Shown piece by piece: positions 39,807-53,821 of a stretch of DNA of 64,000 nt. The stretch comes from Deltaproteobacteria bacterium. Lineage in GTDB: Bacteria; Desulfobacterota; Syntrophia; Syntrophales; JACQWR01. The stretch spans positions 1 to 64,000 of the forward strand of contig JACQWR010000016.1 in assembly GCA_016209105.1 (NCBI GenBank). The letters run 5' to 3'. Each line of letters starts with the position of its first letter. Position 1 is the first letter of the stretch. Under the pieces are notes generated by a model. That model did no database searches. It was not told where the DNA came from and saw nothing but the letters and a program-made list of their open reading frames with translations. Made by a program: the position numbers and the translations under genes.

Positions 39807-40101
39807 GTACGTGCTCCGTTATCTTCCTGTGGCCGTTGACGATCTTGTCTCCATTTTTGACTGGATAGCAAACAACAGTCCGGCGAATGCCGGGGTCTTT
39901 ATTGATAAAATCGACCGACGCCTCGGCAGCCTTCAAACCCACCCGCTTCTCGGCCGCATTCCCCGCGACGAAAAGCTCAAGAATGCCGGCTATCGTGTTC
40001 TTGTCATCGAATCCTACCTTGCATTCTATATCGTCCGTGGCAAAACGGTTGAAATCCATCGCGTAGTTCACGGCTCCCGCAATCTCAATGACATAATTTG
40101 A
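39796..40101 (+). CDS. RelE/ParE-family toxin
   Basis: 101 aa; 'LPVAVDDLVSIFDWIANNSPANAGVFIDKIDRRLGSLQTHPLLGRIPRD...GYRVLVIESYLAFYIV'; overlaps the antitoxin gene. Confidence 0.88.
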   Translation: MANKYVLRYLPVAVDDLVSIFDWIANNSPANAGVFIDKIDRRLGSLQTHPLLGRIPRDEKLKNAGYRVLVIESYLAFYIVRGKTVEIHRVVHGSRNLNDII

Positions 40102-40138
40102 GTTCCGGGAAGAATGGATTATTCCTCCGGCAAAAAGT

Positions 40139-40318
40139 CTTCCTGATACCAATACGATCATACGGTATCTGGTCGACGATGATCCTGTTCTGTATGCAAA
40201 AGCCAAATTTTTCTTTGATCAGGGAAGAACAGGCATTGCCCGAGCGGTGATCCTTGAAAGTGTCATTGCGGAATATATCTACGTCCTGATAAAGATTTAC
40301 ACGGTTCTGCTAATTTGA
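40139..40318 (+). pseudogene. VapC-like PIN-domain toxin remnant
   Basis: Frame translates LPDTNTIIRYLVDDDPVLYAKAKFFFDQGRTGIARAVILESVIAEYIYVLIKIYTVLLI*, a PIN N-terminal half. No ATG in frame and truncated at a stop. Confidence 0.7.
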
Positions 40319-40413
40319 ACCATCAGTCTCAAAATAGTGAAACTCTGATTTGAAGATGAGCTTTTCATTTATGAATATCACAAATGCCCTGCCGATTTCC
40401 TTTCCTAATTCAC

Positions 40414-41283
40414 TCAATGCATTCTGCATATAAAGGAATGTGAATTATCCAGGATTTCCTTCTTTCGGTTCCATTCAGTCCCAAATGCATTTGCTTCAGG
40501 TTGTATATATGGAAGGATGCGAAGAATTAACCAAGCGATTTCACATGCTCGGTTCATGTACATCGCGCATCTTTCGCTTGGTTCTGGCCCTAAATTCGGA
40601 AGTTTTTTCTTTTGCTTCCAATCTCCAAGCTCCAAGAAAAAAGAAAATTTTGCACCGTGTACTTCATTGTGAAATAATTGATCCCATCTTTTCAATTCAG
40701 TTATTACATGAGCAGGTAAGCCACTTTTATTACCGATTAGCCGTTCTTTCATTTTTAGTTCTTCGGATCTTCTTTCCCCCGTCGTCTTTGCCCAGTTATC
40801 ATGCGTGACGGGACCTTTTAGACTAAAGAATTGAGCAAAGGTTGCCATATTGTGTGCTATTCCAGTCATCATAAGTGACCGATCTTTCAGATCCCTAAGC
40901 AAAGCATATCCATCGAGTGGATAACCTTTTAACATGAGGTTTTCGCATGCTCTCAAACGACGGAAAATGATTATATAGAACAGAAGAATAGGTGCATAGT
41001 TTTCGGCTTTCATTGGCCAATTGTTTTTGCTTACCCAATCGAAACATTTTTCTATGGTTTCAATAAAGAAATCCTGAAACGCATTCATCAACGTATCTTG
41101 CCCCTTATAGCTTTTGATGAAATGAAATCCGCACATTTCTTCCTGCTCTATAATTTTCAGGAGCCTGTATCCTACTACATCATTCCTTGAAAAATTATCT
41201 GATAGCCTTTGCTGCCACTCGCTTACATCCATGTTTAATACCCCTTGACAAGGAATTAAATAAGATAGTGGATTCAGAAACAA
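40414..41283 (-). CDS. Hypothetical protein (possibly DUF5677-like)
   Basis: 289 aa, helical; 'LLRDLKDRSLMMTGIAHN', 'HNEVHGAKFSFFLELGDW'. AT-rich. Likely start MDVSEWQQ near 41229. Confidence 0.55.
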   Translation of the reverse strand: MFLNPLSYLIPCQGVLNMDVSEWQQRLSDNFSRNDVVGYRLLKIIEQEEMCGFHFIKSYKGQDTLMNAFQDFFIETIEKCFDWVSKNNWPMKAENYAPILLFYIIIFRRLRACENLMLKGYPLDGYALLRDLKDRSLMMTGIAHNMATFAQFFSLKGPVTHDNWAKTTGERRSEELKMKERLIGNKSGLPAHVITELKRWDQLFHNEVHGAKFSFFLELGDWKQKKKLPNLGPEPSERCAMYMNRACEIAWLILRILPYIQPEANAFGTEWNRKKEILDNSHSFICRMH

Positions 41284-41360
41284 GAAAGTGGGCCGTTTGG
41301 ACTCTGCCTTTGCGGTCTGATAAAGATAAGGAAACGGATATTTAATTTATTGCACATACT

Positions 41361-41420
41361 GTCACTCCTGCGGAAGCCGGAATCAAGGAAAACACTGGAT
41401 GCCGGATCAAGTCCGGCATA
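41361..41420. repeat. Extragenic palindromic repeat ('ATGCCGGATCAAGTCCGGCAT' type)
   Basis: GTCACTCCTGCGGAAGCCGGAATC ... GGATGCCGGATCAAGTCCGGCAT; perfect 8-bp stem ATGCCGGA/TCCGGCAT at 41399..41419. Confidence 0.7.
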
Positions 41421-41515
41421 ACAAATCGTTTGATATAGCGTGTCATGAAGGAAAGGAGATGGATTCCGTTTCCACTTTCCGCGAAGACGGCTTTCCCCTT
41501 GAACAGGTCGGGTAC

Positions 41516-46860
<5,345 letters not shown>

Positions 46861-46867
46861 ATTCCCC

Positions 46868-46940
46868 TTGAAGCTCTTCTTGCATCCGCCGGCAAGCGTA
46901 TTCACCCGACTTGCCGCGGAGAATCTTCGATCTTTTTACT
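46868..46940. repeat. Possible partial family B repeat (B6) between the GlmU-like and GlmS-like genes
   Basis: GAAGCTCTTCTTGCA ... CCGCGGAGAATCTTCGATC matches the family B GAAGC-end, truncated. Confidence 0.5.
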
Positions 46941-48192
46941 TCCGGAAGGAAGGCAGGTGCGCCAGGGTATTGTCCACCGTATGCTCAACGATCTTCTGCA
47001 GCCAGGCCGTGCCCCTGGCGGAGGCGCTCCCGCTCAGAGAATGGATTGCGCCGATATAATCCGCACGCTCCGCTTCCCTACGGACAAACCCGAGAAACGC
47101 CTCACGGTCACGCAAAGCCACGCCATCTTCCCCCCCTCCGCCCAAGACCGCTTCTGCATCGGGCCAGCGTTCGAGAAGTTCTCGTTGCCGGAGGAACATC
47201 TCGCCTGCCCGCCTCCCCTTCGCGGTTTTCGCGCCCTGTCGGAGAGAATCCTCCATCTTCAGGGAGAGCTCCCGAAGGCGTTTTTTTCTTTCCGAAAGGC
47301 CAAGTTCAAGGGTTTCCAATGCCCCGTCGCATATCTCTGCTCCAAGCTCCTGTCGCCGCAAAAAAAGCCCGCGGACATGGATGTACCACTGTCTCAGGGC
47401 CAATAGGTTCGCGACGTAGAGAATGTTATGATAAACCTTCCTCCGGATATCGCCGTAGGCGCCAAAGTGAAAATCCCGCTCCGGTGAATTTTGCCCGGCG
47501 GAACCGAGCAGTTTTCCTCCTTCGGGACAATCCTCACGACAGATAATGCCGGCGGGTATAACTGTGCCGTATCCGATCCGCACCGGGCCGACAAGCCCTC
47601 CCTGGCCGCCCAGAAAAATCGGCGTCTGGTCGAGCATGACCCCGCCCGGCACGTCGCCGAGCAGGGAAGGTGTCGCCTTGTCCCCCTGCGGCGTATAATT
47701 AAAATGCACGTAGGAGCTGCCTACTTCGCTGTGGTTCTTCCGGCTCGCACCGCCGGCCATCAGACAGTCGCAAAAATTTATCAGACTGCCCAGGGTAACG
47801 AAGGGGAATAGGATCGTCTGCTTCAACCCCGCCGTATGCCCGACCGTGGCTTCTTCCTCCAGAATGCACCCCTCCCGCACATGCGCCCCGGCGGAAAGAG
47901 CGGCCTTCTCCATAAAGACGGATGACCGAAAAAAACCCCCTTTGAGTTTCACCTGTGGGCCGATAAAGCAATTTTCCACGGTTACCGGCCCCTCGTATCC
48001 CAGTTCGGCCCCCGGAGAAACAACCGTCTTCTCACCGTAAATTTTCACGCTGCCGCACAAGAGAACACCACGGCCGGAAATCCTTGCCGGGTTTACCTCT
48101 TCGCCCACCTCTACAGAAAAAGGGTCCGTCATTTTAAGACCCTTTTTCAAAAGCTGCGTTACTGTTCGCGATAAGGTTTTCCCCTTATTCAT
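46936..48192 (-). CDS. GlmU-like left-handed beta-helix (hexapeptide repeat) protein
   Basis: 418 aa; 'FIGPQVKLKGGFFRSSVFMEKAALSAGAHVREGCILEEEATVGHTAGLKQTILFPFVTLGSLINFCDCLMAGGASRKNHSEVGSSYVHFNYTPQGDKATPSLLGDVPGGVML'. Confidence 0.75.
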   Translation of the reverse strand: MNKGKTLSRTVTQLLKKGLKMTDPFSVEVGEEVNPARISGRGVLLCGSVKIYGEKTVVSPGAELGYEGPVTVENCFIGPQVKLKGGFFRSSVFMEKAALSAGAHVREGCILEEEATVGHTAGLKQTILFPFVTLGSLINFCDCLMAGGASRKNHSEVGSSYVHFNYTPQGDKATPSLLGDVPGGVMLDQTPIFLGGQGGLVGPVRIGYGTVIPAGIICREDCPEGGKLLGSAGQNSPERDFHFGAYGDIRRKVYHNILYVANLLALRQWYIHVRGLFLRRQELGAEICDGALETLELGLSERKKRLRELSLKMEDSLRQGAKTAKGRRAGEMFLRQRELLERWPDAEAVLGGGGEDGVALRDREAFLGFVRREAERADYIGAIHSLSGSASARGTAWLQKIVEHTVDNTLAHLPSFRK

Positions 48193-48196
48193 GCCA

Positions 48197-48496
48197 TCAA
48201 TCTTTCTGGCAGCCGATCCGCAGTTTTACCATTTTATTCTGGAAGGTGTTTCTGTTTATGCCGAGATAGGCCGCCGCCGCTCCCTTTACATTCTTGTTGC
48301 GCTTTAAGGCAATTTTGAACAGGCTCCGTTCCACCATTTCCAGGACCTCTTCATATAACTTGCTTTTGCCCGTTCCCGACGAACTCAAGACGGTTGTTAT
48401 GTCTGCAAGTTTTTTCTCAATTACCTCCTCCAGAACCGAGGTCGGCGCCGGCGGAGTGGTTTTTTCCGTAGTTTTACCGGATTTTTGGGACTTCAT
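48197..48496 (-). CDS. Fis-type helix-turn-helix protein
   Basis: C-terminal 'EMVERSLFKIALKRNKNVKGAAAAYLGINRNTFQNKMVKLRI'. Start placed at MKSQKSG within the 356 aa ORF. Confidence 0.75.
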   Translation of the reverse strand: MKSQKSGKTTEKTTPPAPTSVLEEVIEKKLADITTVLSSSGTGKSKLYEEVLEMVERSLFKIALKRNKNVKGAAAAYLGINRNTFQNKMVKLRIGCQKD

Positions 48497-48540
48497 AGCA
48501 GACAAGTTTCCTTTCTTACCGTTGAAATTGATGGAGGGAA

Positions 48541-49056
48541 CTAAAAAAGAAACAGCCTCCCGGCGACAATGAATGTCATGATCAGCGCCACGCCCCACGC
48601 GGAGATTATGGAGGCATGATTTACCACCGGATGTTCGATCTGTTCCACGGCGCTTTTTTCCAGCTTCTCCATCCCCACCTGTCCGGCAATATCCCGCACC
48701 AGCAGGGAGAAATCGCGATAGGCATTCGAAAGGATGTGCAGTCCCTTTGTCGTAGTCAAGAGGATATACACCTTCTTGCGGATGACGAGAGCCCCCACAT
48801 GGGTAACATCCTCCCGGACAAGCTCCCGGTTCTTCAGAAACTTCCGTACCGCGATACGGCCGTCCGACACGAGTACCCTCCGGTAGGCAGCTTCGCAAAA
48901 GAAAGAGAATGCCGCCAGGAAAATCACGGCAAGCAGGACCCGTTCCGCCGAAGAACCGTTGACAAAGGACATAAGGAGAAGAATAAAAAGGAGCAAAACA
49001 ATAAGGGCAAAGGGCGCCAGAAAAGCCCTCCTTATCTTGTATATCCCCTGTGACAT
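48541..49056 (-). CDS. Membrane protein with PH-like domain (hypothetical)
   Basis: ~171 aa; two N-terminal TM segments, 'RVLVSDGRIAVRKFLKNRELVREDVTHVGALVIRKKVYILLTTTKGLHILSN', C-terminal TM. Confidence 0.55.
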   Translation of the reverse strand: MSQGIYKIRRAFLAPFALIVLLLFILLLMSFVNGSSAERVLLAVIFLAAFSFFCEAAYRRVLVSDGRIAVRKFLKNRELVREDVTHVGALVIRKKVYILLTTTKGLHILSNAYRDFSLLVRDIAGQVGMEKLEKSAVEQIEHPVVNHASIISAWGVALIMTFIVAGRLFLF

Positions 49057-49158
49057 ACGCTTCCGCCCGACAAAAACCCAACCGCACATTTCGGCAGTTC
49101 CGCTGCGAAAATTTTATCCCTCCTGCCGGAAGGGATCCGCCCTGAAACGCCCCAACGC

Positions 49159-49653
49159 TCAGGACCGGGGCATTTTCCGACCCCGGACAAAGGTGCCGCT
49201 CTTGCCGCCCCGCTTCGAAATCAACATGATGTCCGTCAGGATCATTTCCCGATCGGCCGATTTGCACATATCGTAAATAGCCAAGGCTGCCGCACTGACG
49301 GCGGACATCGCCTCCATTTCCACGCCCGTTTTCCCCACGGTTTTCACCGTCGCCTCGATGGTGATCTCGCCCTTTTTTGCCTTGGTGTTAAACTGCACCT
49401 CCACCCCGGTAAGGGCGAGAGGATGACACAGGGGAATCAGATCGCTTGTTTTTTTGGCCGCCATGATACCGGCTATCCGGGCTACGGCAAAAACGTCTCC
49501 TTTGGGCGCCTTTCCGCTTTCAATAAGAGCCGCGGTTGCCGGACGCATGAGCACCTTCCCCTGCGCTGTGGCCTCCCGGAGGGTGGATTCCTTGTCGCTC
49601 ACGTCCACCATCCGCGCTTTTCCCTTGTCATCAAGATGGGATAATCGTCCCAT
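49159..49653 (-). CDS. moaC: Cyclic pyranopterin monophosphate synthase MoaC
   Basis: 164 aa; 'LSHLDDKGKARMVDVSDKESTLREATAQGKVLM', 'AAKKTSDLIPLCHPLALTGVEV', 'GVEMEAMSAVSAAALAIYDMCKS'. Confidence 0.97.
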   Translation of the reverse strand: MGRLSHLDDKGKARMVDVSDKESTLREATAQGKVLMRPATAALIESGKAPKGDVFAVARIAGIMAAKKTSDLIPLCHPLALTGVEVQFNTKAKKGEITIEATVKTVGKTGVEMEAMSAVSAAALAIYDMCKSADREMILTDIMLISKRGGKSGTFVRGRKMPRS

Positions 49654-49847
49654 GGCGCCCCTTGCTCTTTTCTCTGTTTTCCGTCAAAAAAACCATTTGG
49701 TAAAAATGTGCGGCAAACTTAGCACAGCCGTTTTTGCCCGTCAAGGAGGATACCGTATCGTAATTTACCACCAACTTTGGAGGGGTTTTTCGTACTTTTG
49801 GTACTCATTCTGTTTGTTCCTGAGGTACGGGTCCGCCCGAAACGGGG

Positions 49848-51056
49848 TTATCGGTTGTCCGCCTCCACAGCTTCCTGGAGCCTCTCCGGGAAGTCTGAGA
49901 TAGCCGCTGCGACGCGAACCCAGGCCGCCATCATCGGTATGCCGACCGGATCCCTGATGAATTCATCCATGCCCAGTTTCAGAGAACCGACGAGGGCATC
50001 CACCGCTTCGATCTCCTCGTGCCGGTCGTAAACCAGGCCGTTGAGCAGCGCCAGGGCGTGGTATTTCTCGATGGCAAGCCTGGACTCCTGAATATAGGCC
50101 GTCATCAGAGTCCGGAAAAAAGCCTCGCTCATCACCAGACCGTCCTGGCTCAATACCCGGAAGAGGGCCTTGGCAATGTCGGCCGCCATGCGGATCAACC
50201 CCTCGCCGGGCTTGTCCTTGCTGAGGGCCTGGTGTTTGTGTTCGTACGTCTCGATGATTTCTACCTGGCAGATCCGGTTGACGGAGGTCTTCTGGTATAC
50301 CTCGCTGAGCATGGAGACCTCCAGCCCCCACGTCGGTGATATCCGGACGCCCCTCGCCAAACTGGCGTCAAAGGCGAATTCCCCCGAAAGGGCATAGCGA
50401 AAATTGTCGAGGTATTCGATGAAGGCGTTGTATCCGAGTATCCTCTTCATCGTCCGGATCAGGGGGGTGTAGAATAACCTCGTCACCCGTCCGTAGAGCC
50501 GGTCGGTCACCCGGGCGTAGTACCCCTTGCTGAACTCGAAATCGAGCGCGGGGTGGACGACCGGGTATACGAGCCGCGAAACCAGTTCCCGCTTGTAGTT
50601 GACGATATCGCAGTCATGCAGGGCGACGGCGTAGACGTCCCGGTCCGAAAGGATGTAGCCCAGGGACATCCAGACCGAGCGGCCCTTGCCCCGATGTTCC
50701 AGCTTGAAGTCCGCATCCATCAGTTCCTTCAGGAGCGTCTTCATTCGGGGACCGTCATGCCAGATCACTTTTATCTCCGCCGGCAGAGTGGACATGATCT
50801 TCCGGATCTTCCTGAACTGCGCCTTGTTCGCCCGATCCAGGGACAGAACGATCCGGTAGAGATAATCAACCGCTTTGAGCTCCTCGATGATTTTAGGCAT
50901 CGCCGGCCCGTCGAATTCCGTCACGAGGGCGGGGAGCAGAAGAACGATTTTCCGCTTCCGCCCAATCACCCTCAGTTCCGCTTCGATGTCGCCGACGGGT
51001 CGCTCCTTCAGTTTCTGCAGGGTCGTGATGACCCCGTTTTGACAGAAATCGGCCAT
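49848..51056 (-). CDS. Glycosyltransferase, glucosyl-3-phosphoglycerate synthase-like
   Basis: 402 aa; 'GRSVWMSLGYILSDRDVYAVALHDCDI', 'FSKGYYARV..RLYGRVTRLFYTPLI', 'ALSGEFAFD...PTWGLEVSMLSEV' resembles GpgS layout (ADCD, KGfY, GE.A, GvEi.lL). Confidence 0.7.
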   Translation of the reverse strand: MADFCQNGVITTLQKLKERPVGDIEAELRVIGRKRKIVLLLPALVTEFDGPAMPKIIEELKAVDYLYRIVLSLDRANKAQFRKIRKIMSTLPAEIKVIWHDGPRMKTLLKELMDADFKLEHRGKGRSVWMSLGYILSDRDVYAVALHDCDIVNYKRELVSRLVYPVVHPALDFEFSKGYYARVTDRLYGRVTRLFYTPLIRTMKRILGYNAFIEYLDNFRYALSGEFAFDASLARGVRISPTWGLEVSMLSEVYQKTSVNRICQVEIIETYEHKHQALSKDKPGEGLIRMAADIAKALFRVLSQDGLVMSEAFFRTLMTAYIQESRLAIEKYHALALLNGLVYDRHEEIEAVDALVGSLKLGMDEFIRDPVGIPMMAAWVRVAAAISDFPERLQEAVEADNR

Positions 51057-51057
51057 G

Positions 51058-52314
51058 CTACCCCTCCTTGTGTTCCCAGATCTCGATCAGGTAATCTTTC
51101 ATCTGCTCGAAGATCAGGGCGTTCTCTTCGAAATGGCGCTCCGCCTCCTCCGACGTTTTGTCCCGAAGCTCGTTGACCAGGGAGCCGACCCGTCCGTAAT
51201 ACAGGGGGACAAGGGTGTCGAGGACCTTAAACCGCTGCCGCGGCGTGGCCTGAAAGGCGCCGGCGTACCGGTAGACGATCCGGACCCAGGTATCAATCGG
51301 CATCAAGAACCGGTCGCTCCTTTCCGTTCGGGCAAGTTCCCGGATGATCTCAAAATCCCTCTCCTCGATGATATTCTTCCACACGCCGCCGAAATTGGTC
51401 AGCCCAAGCTTGAAATATTCCACCAGATTCGCTTGATCAATGTCGAAGGCCTCCGCCTTTTGATCAACAAATTCCCCGAGGGTAGGCACTTCGAGGGACC
51501 CTTTCGTCTTGATCCAGTAATCCTGATACTGCTCCATCAGCTGAAATATCGTCCCCACCACCTGGCGGAGCATGGGCCCCAGGTCGGAGGAGGGGTCCTT
51601 CTGTCCATGCTGCTTGACGCCCAGTTTCGCCTGGCAGATCCTGAACCCTCCCACGATGGCCGAGGTGGTCATCCAGATGTCTATGCCGAATCTGGCGATG
51701 TCCGTTCCCCACACGTCCTGATCCAGATAGTGCTTGACCAGGGCCGGGGAGATGCCGAAGTCCCCGCCGATCGGCTGCCGTATCCGCCGCCCGTACAGCG
51801 CCCGGGTCAGGTTGTAGGCGATCGTGTTGGTGATGGTCCCGTCGAGTTTGTAGCGTTTGTAACAGGGGGCAACGTAATCGTAACCGTGAAGGACGGGTTC
51901 CACAAAGTTGCGGATCCATTCCGGCGTGATCGACACGAGATCCGAGTCGAAAACGGCGACGGCGCGCGCCTTCAGGAAGGACGCCACCTCGAAAACCGCC
52001 CGCAACCCGGAACCTTTGCCGGGGATGCCCCGGTAGACGGTTATGATGCTTTCGATGTTGTAAGATTTCGGATCAACGCTGCGCGCCAGATCACGCGTAT
52101 CGTCGGTCGAACCGCCGTCCGACACCATGATGAGGGCCTTGAGATGGGGGTAATACTGCTCGATCCCCTTGACGACAGTCTTGAGGACGTGGACGATGGA
52201 ATCTCCGCTATAGTAGGCGGGAATCCCGACGACGATGTCGGCGTATTCAAGCTGCTCGATCTTTGCGGTGACGTGTGGTCGCAAGGCCGTGGAAAAACGG
52301 GTTATTTTTGTCAT
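51058..52314 (-). CDS. Family-2-type glycosyltransferase (GT-A fold)
   Basis: 418 aa; 'IVVGIPAYYSGDSIVHVLKTVV', 'MVSDGGSTDDTRDLA', 'GKGSGLRAVFEVASFLKARAVAVFDSDLVSITPEWI', 'GGDFGISPALV'. Confidence 0.8.
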   Translation of the reverse strand: MTKITRFSTALRPHVTAKIEQLEYADIVVGIPAYYSGDSIVHVLKTVVKGIEQYYPHLKALIMVSDGGSTDDTRDLARSVDPKSYNIESIITVYRGIPGKGSGLRAVFEVASFLKARAVAVFDSDLVSITPEWIRNFVEPVLHGYDYVAPCYKRYKLDGTITNTIAYNLTRALYGRRIRQPIGGDFGISPALVKHYLDQDVWGTDIARFGIDIWMTTSAIVGGFRICQAKLGVKQHGQKDPSSDLGPMLRQVVGTIFQLMEQYQDYWIKTKGSLEVPTLGEFVDQKAEAFDIDQANLVEYFKLGLTNFGGVWKNIIEERDFEIIRELARTERSDRFLMPIDTWVRIVYRYAGAFQATPRQRFKVLDTLVPLYYGRVGSLVNELRDKTSEEAERHFEENALIFEQMKDYLIEIWEHKEG

Positions 52315-52341
52315 GCTCTCGCTCCTTCCCTCGGATCATGA

Positions 52342-53163
52342 TCACACAGGTCCGACCTTCTCATAGTCGTCGAGCAGCCTCCGGACCGTTTCGTTCCAAC
52401 CCCTGCATCCCAATTCCGTTGCCCGGATGAGACGCGGCAACTGAATATCCAGATGTCGTCCGTTCGGACGGGGGATCAGGACGGGTATGTCCACCTGCTC
52501 AAGCATCGGCAGGTCGTTTTCACTGTCTCCCAGGCCGATCGTCATGAGCGCATCTCCGGTATTCTTCCTGAAAATCTCGCACACGATACGAACCGCTTTC
52601 CCCTTGTCCTGGCGAATGCCGATCAGGTGATAAAACCGTCCGCCCCGGGTAATTTTCAACCCTTCTCTTCCGGCAATCTCGCACAAAGGTTCGATATCGT
52701 CCGGCCGTTCCAAGAGGAAGGGTTCGGTGAATTCCCGTCTCTTGGCCAGTTCCGCCCTTTCTGGAGGAAGGGCCGCAAGCCCGGCAATCTCTCCGGAGGT
52801 AAGATCGCCGAATCCCCGTATCCCGAATCGTTCACGGACTGTTTCCAGGAAACTGCGGACCGCCGTATAGTGCGTCCCGAGGCGGATAAGCGTGTACCCC
52901 CCAGAGGGCTCACCCCCGAGAATGTCCAGGTTCAGATATCCGCACGGGAAGAAGATGCCGCCGCCGTTTTCAACGATGAACGGCTCCCGGATACCGATTT
53001 CCCGCTGAAGGAGTTCCACCTCCAGCCGGGTCTTGCTCGTCACGACGATCAGCGGGATGGCGGATTTCCCAATCCGTTCAAGAGAAGGGCGCGCCTCCTC
53101 GAAGGAATAATCCTCATGGTTGAGCAGGGTGCCGTCGAGATCGGTAAAGATGACTATTCGCAC
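52342..53163 (-). CDS. HAD-IIB phosphatase, mannosyl-3-phosphoglycerate phosphatase-like
   Basis: 273 aa; 'VIFTDLDGTLLNHEDYSFEEARPSLERI', 'IVVTSKTRLEVELLQREIGIREPFIVENGGGIFFP', 'GLGDSENDLPML'. Confidence 0.85.
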   Translation of the reverse strand: MRIVIFTDLDGTLLNHEDYSFEEARPSLERIGKSAIPLIVVTSKTRLEVELLQREIGIREPFIVENGGGIFFPCGYLNLDILGGEPSGGYTLIRLGTHYTAVRSFLETVRERFGIRGFGDLTSGEIAGLAALPPERAELAKRREFTEPFLLERPDDIEPLCEIAGREGLKITRGGRFYHLIGIRQDKGKAVRIVCEIFRKNTGDALMTIGLGDSENDLPMLEQVDIPVLIPRPNGRHLDIQLPRLIRATELGCRGWNETVRRLLDDYEKVGPV

Positions 53164-53198
53164 GGGCGCCTCTTACGGGGGGTTGTGGATATAACCGC

Positions 53199-53807
53199 TC
53201 AGACGCCGCCGGTACTGCGCAGGTCAGAAACCAGACGCTTGCCTGCGGCAAAGGCCTGGGGGAGGGCTTCCGGGTTTTTCCGTATGTCGCCGCAGGCATC
53301 AACGCCCCGGAAAAGCAGATCACCCGCATACTCCGTGTTAAAGGCATCAAAAAAATATTTTACCGTAAGGACGGCCCCCTCGAACATACGCTGCCCTTTC
53401 GTTCCGCCCACGGAGATAAAAAAACCCTTCCTCTTGTTTCCTTCGCCTCCCAGGCCAGGATCATGGAGGACGTACCTCCTCGACCAGAGCGCCTGGCACC
53501 GGTCAACCATGGCCTTGGCCCAGCCGGTAATTCCGTAGAAAAATATGGGGGAGGCAAAAATGACAATATTTGCCTCCAGCAGGCGGGGATAAATGCCCTG
53601 CATGTCATCCGGAATGACGCAGACGCCGTCTTTGAAACAACTCAGGCATTCCGTGCACGGGGTGATCTTAAAATCACACAGATGGATCCCTTCCACATGC
53701 GCCCCCTCTCCGCCTGCCCCTTTCAGGGCTTCTGTGAGAAGCACGTCCGTGTTCCCTTCACGCCGGGGGCTGCCGAAGATCCCCAGAACTTTCACTGCAT
53801 TGTCCAT
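53199..53807 (-). CDS. NAD(P)H-dependent FMN reductase / flavodoxin-fold oxidoreductase
   Basis: 'VLGIFGSPRREGNTDVLLTEAL', 'CTECLSCFKDGVCVIPDDMQGIYPRLLEANIVIFASPIFFYGITGWAKAMVDRCQ'. Confidence 0.85.
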   Translation of the reverse strand: MDNAVKVLGIFGSPRREGNTDVLLTEALKGAGGEGAHVEGIHLCDFKITPCTECLSCFKDGVCVIPDDMQGIYPRLLEANIVIFASPIFFYGITGWAKAMVDRCQALWSRRYVLHDPGLGGEGNKRKGFFISVGGTKGQRMFEGAVLTVKYFFDAFNTEYAGDLLFRGVDACGDIRKNPEALPQAFAAGKRLVSDLRSTGGV

Positions 53808-53821
53808 CCGTTTCTCCTTTT

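Noticed and set aside
48197-49267. 356 aa ORF spanning the Fis-like and PH-like genes
   Set aside because: Only the last ~99 codons look like protein (Fis HTH); the upstream part is an out-of-frame reading of the PH-like gene.
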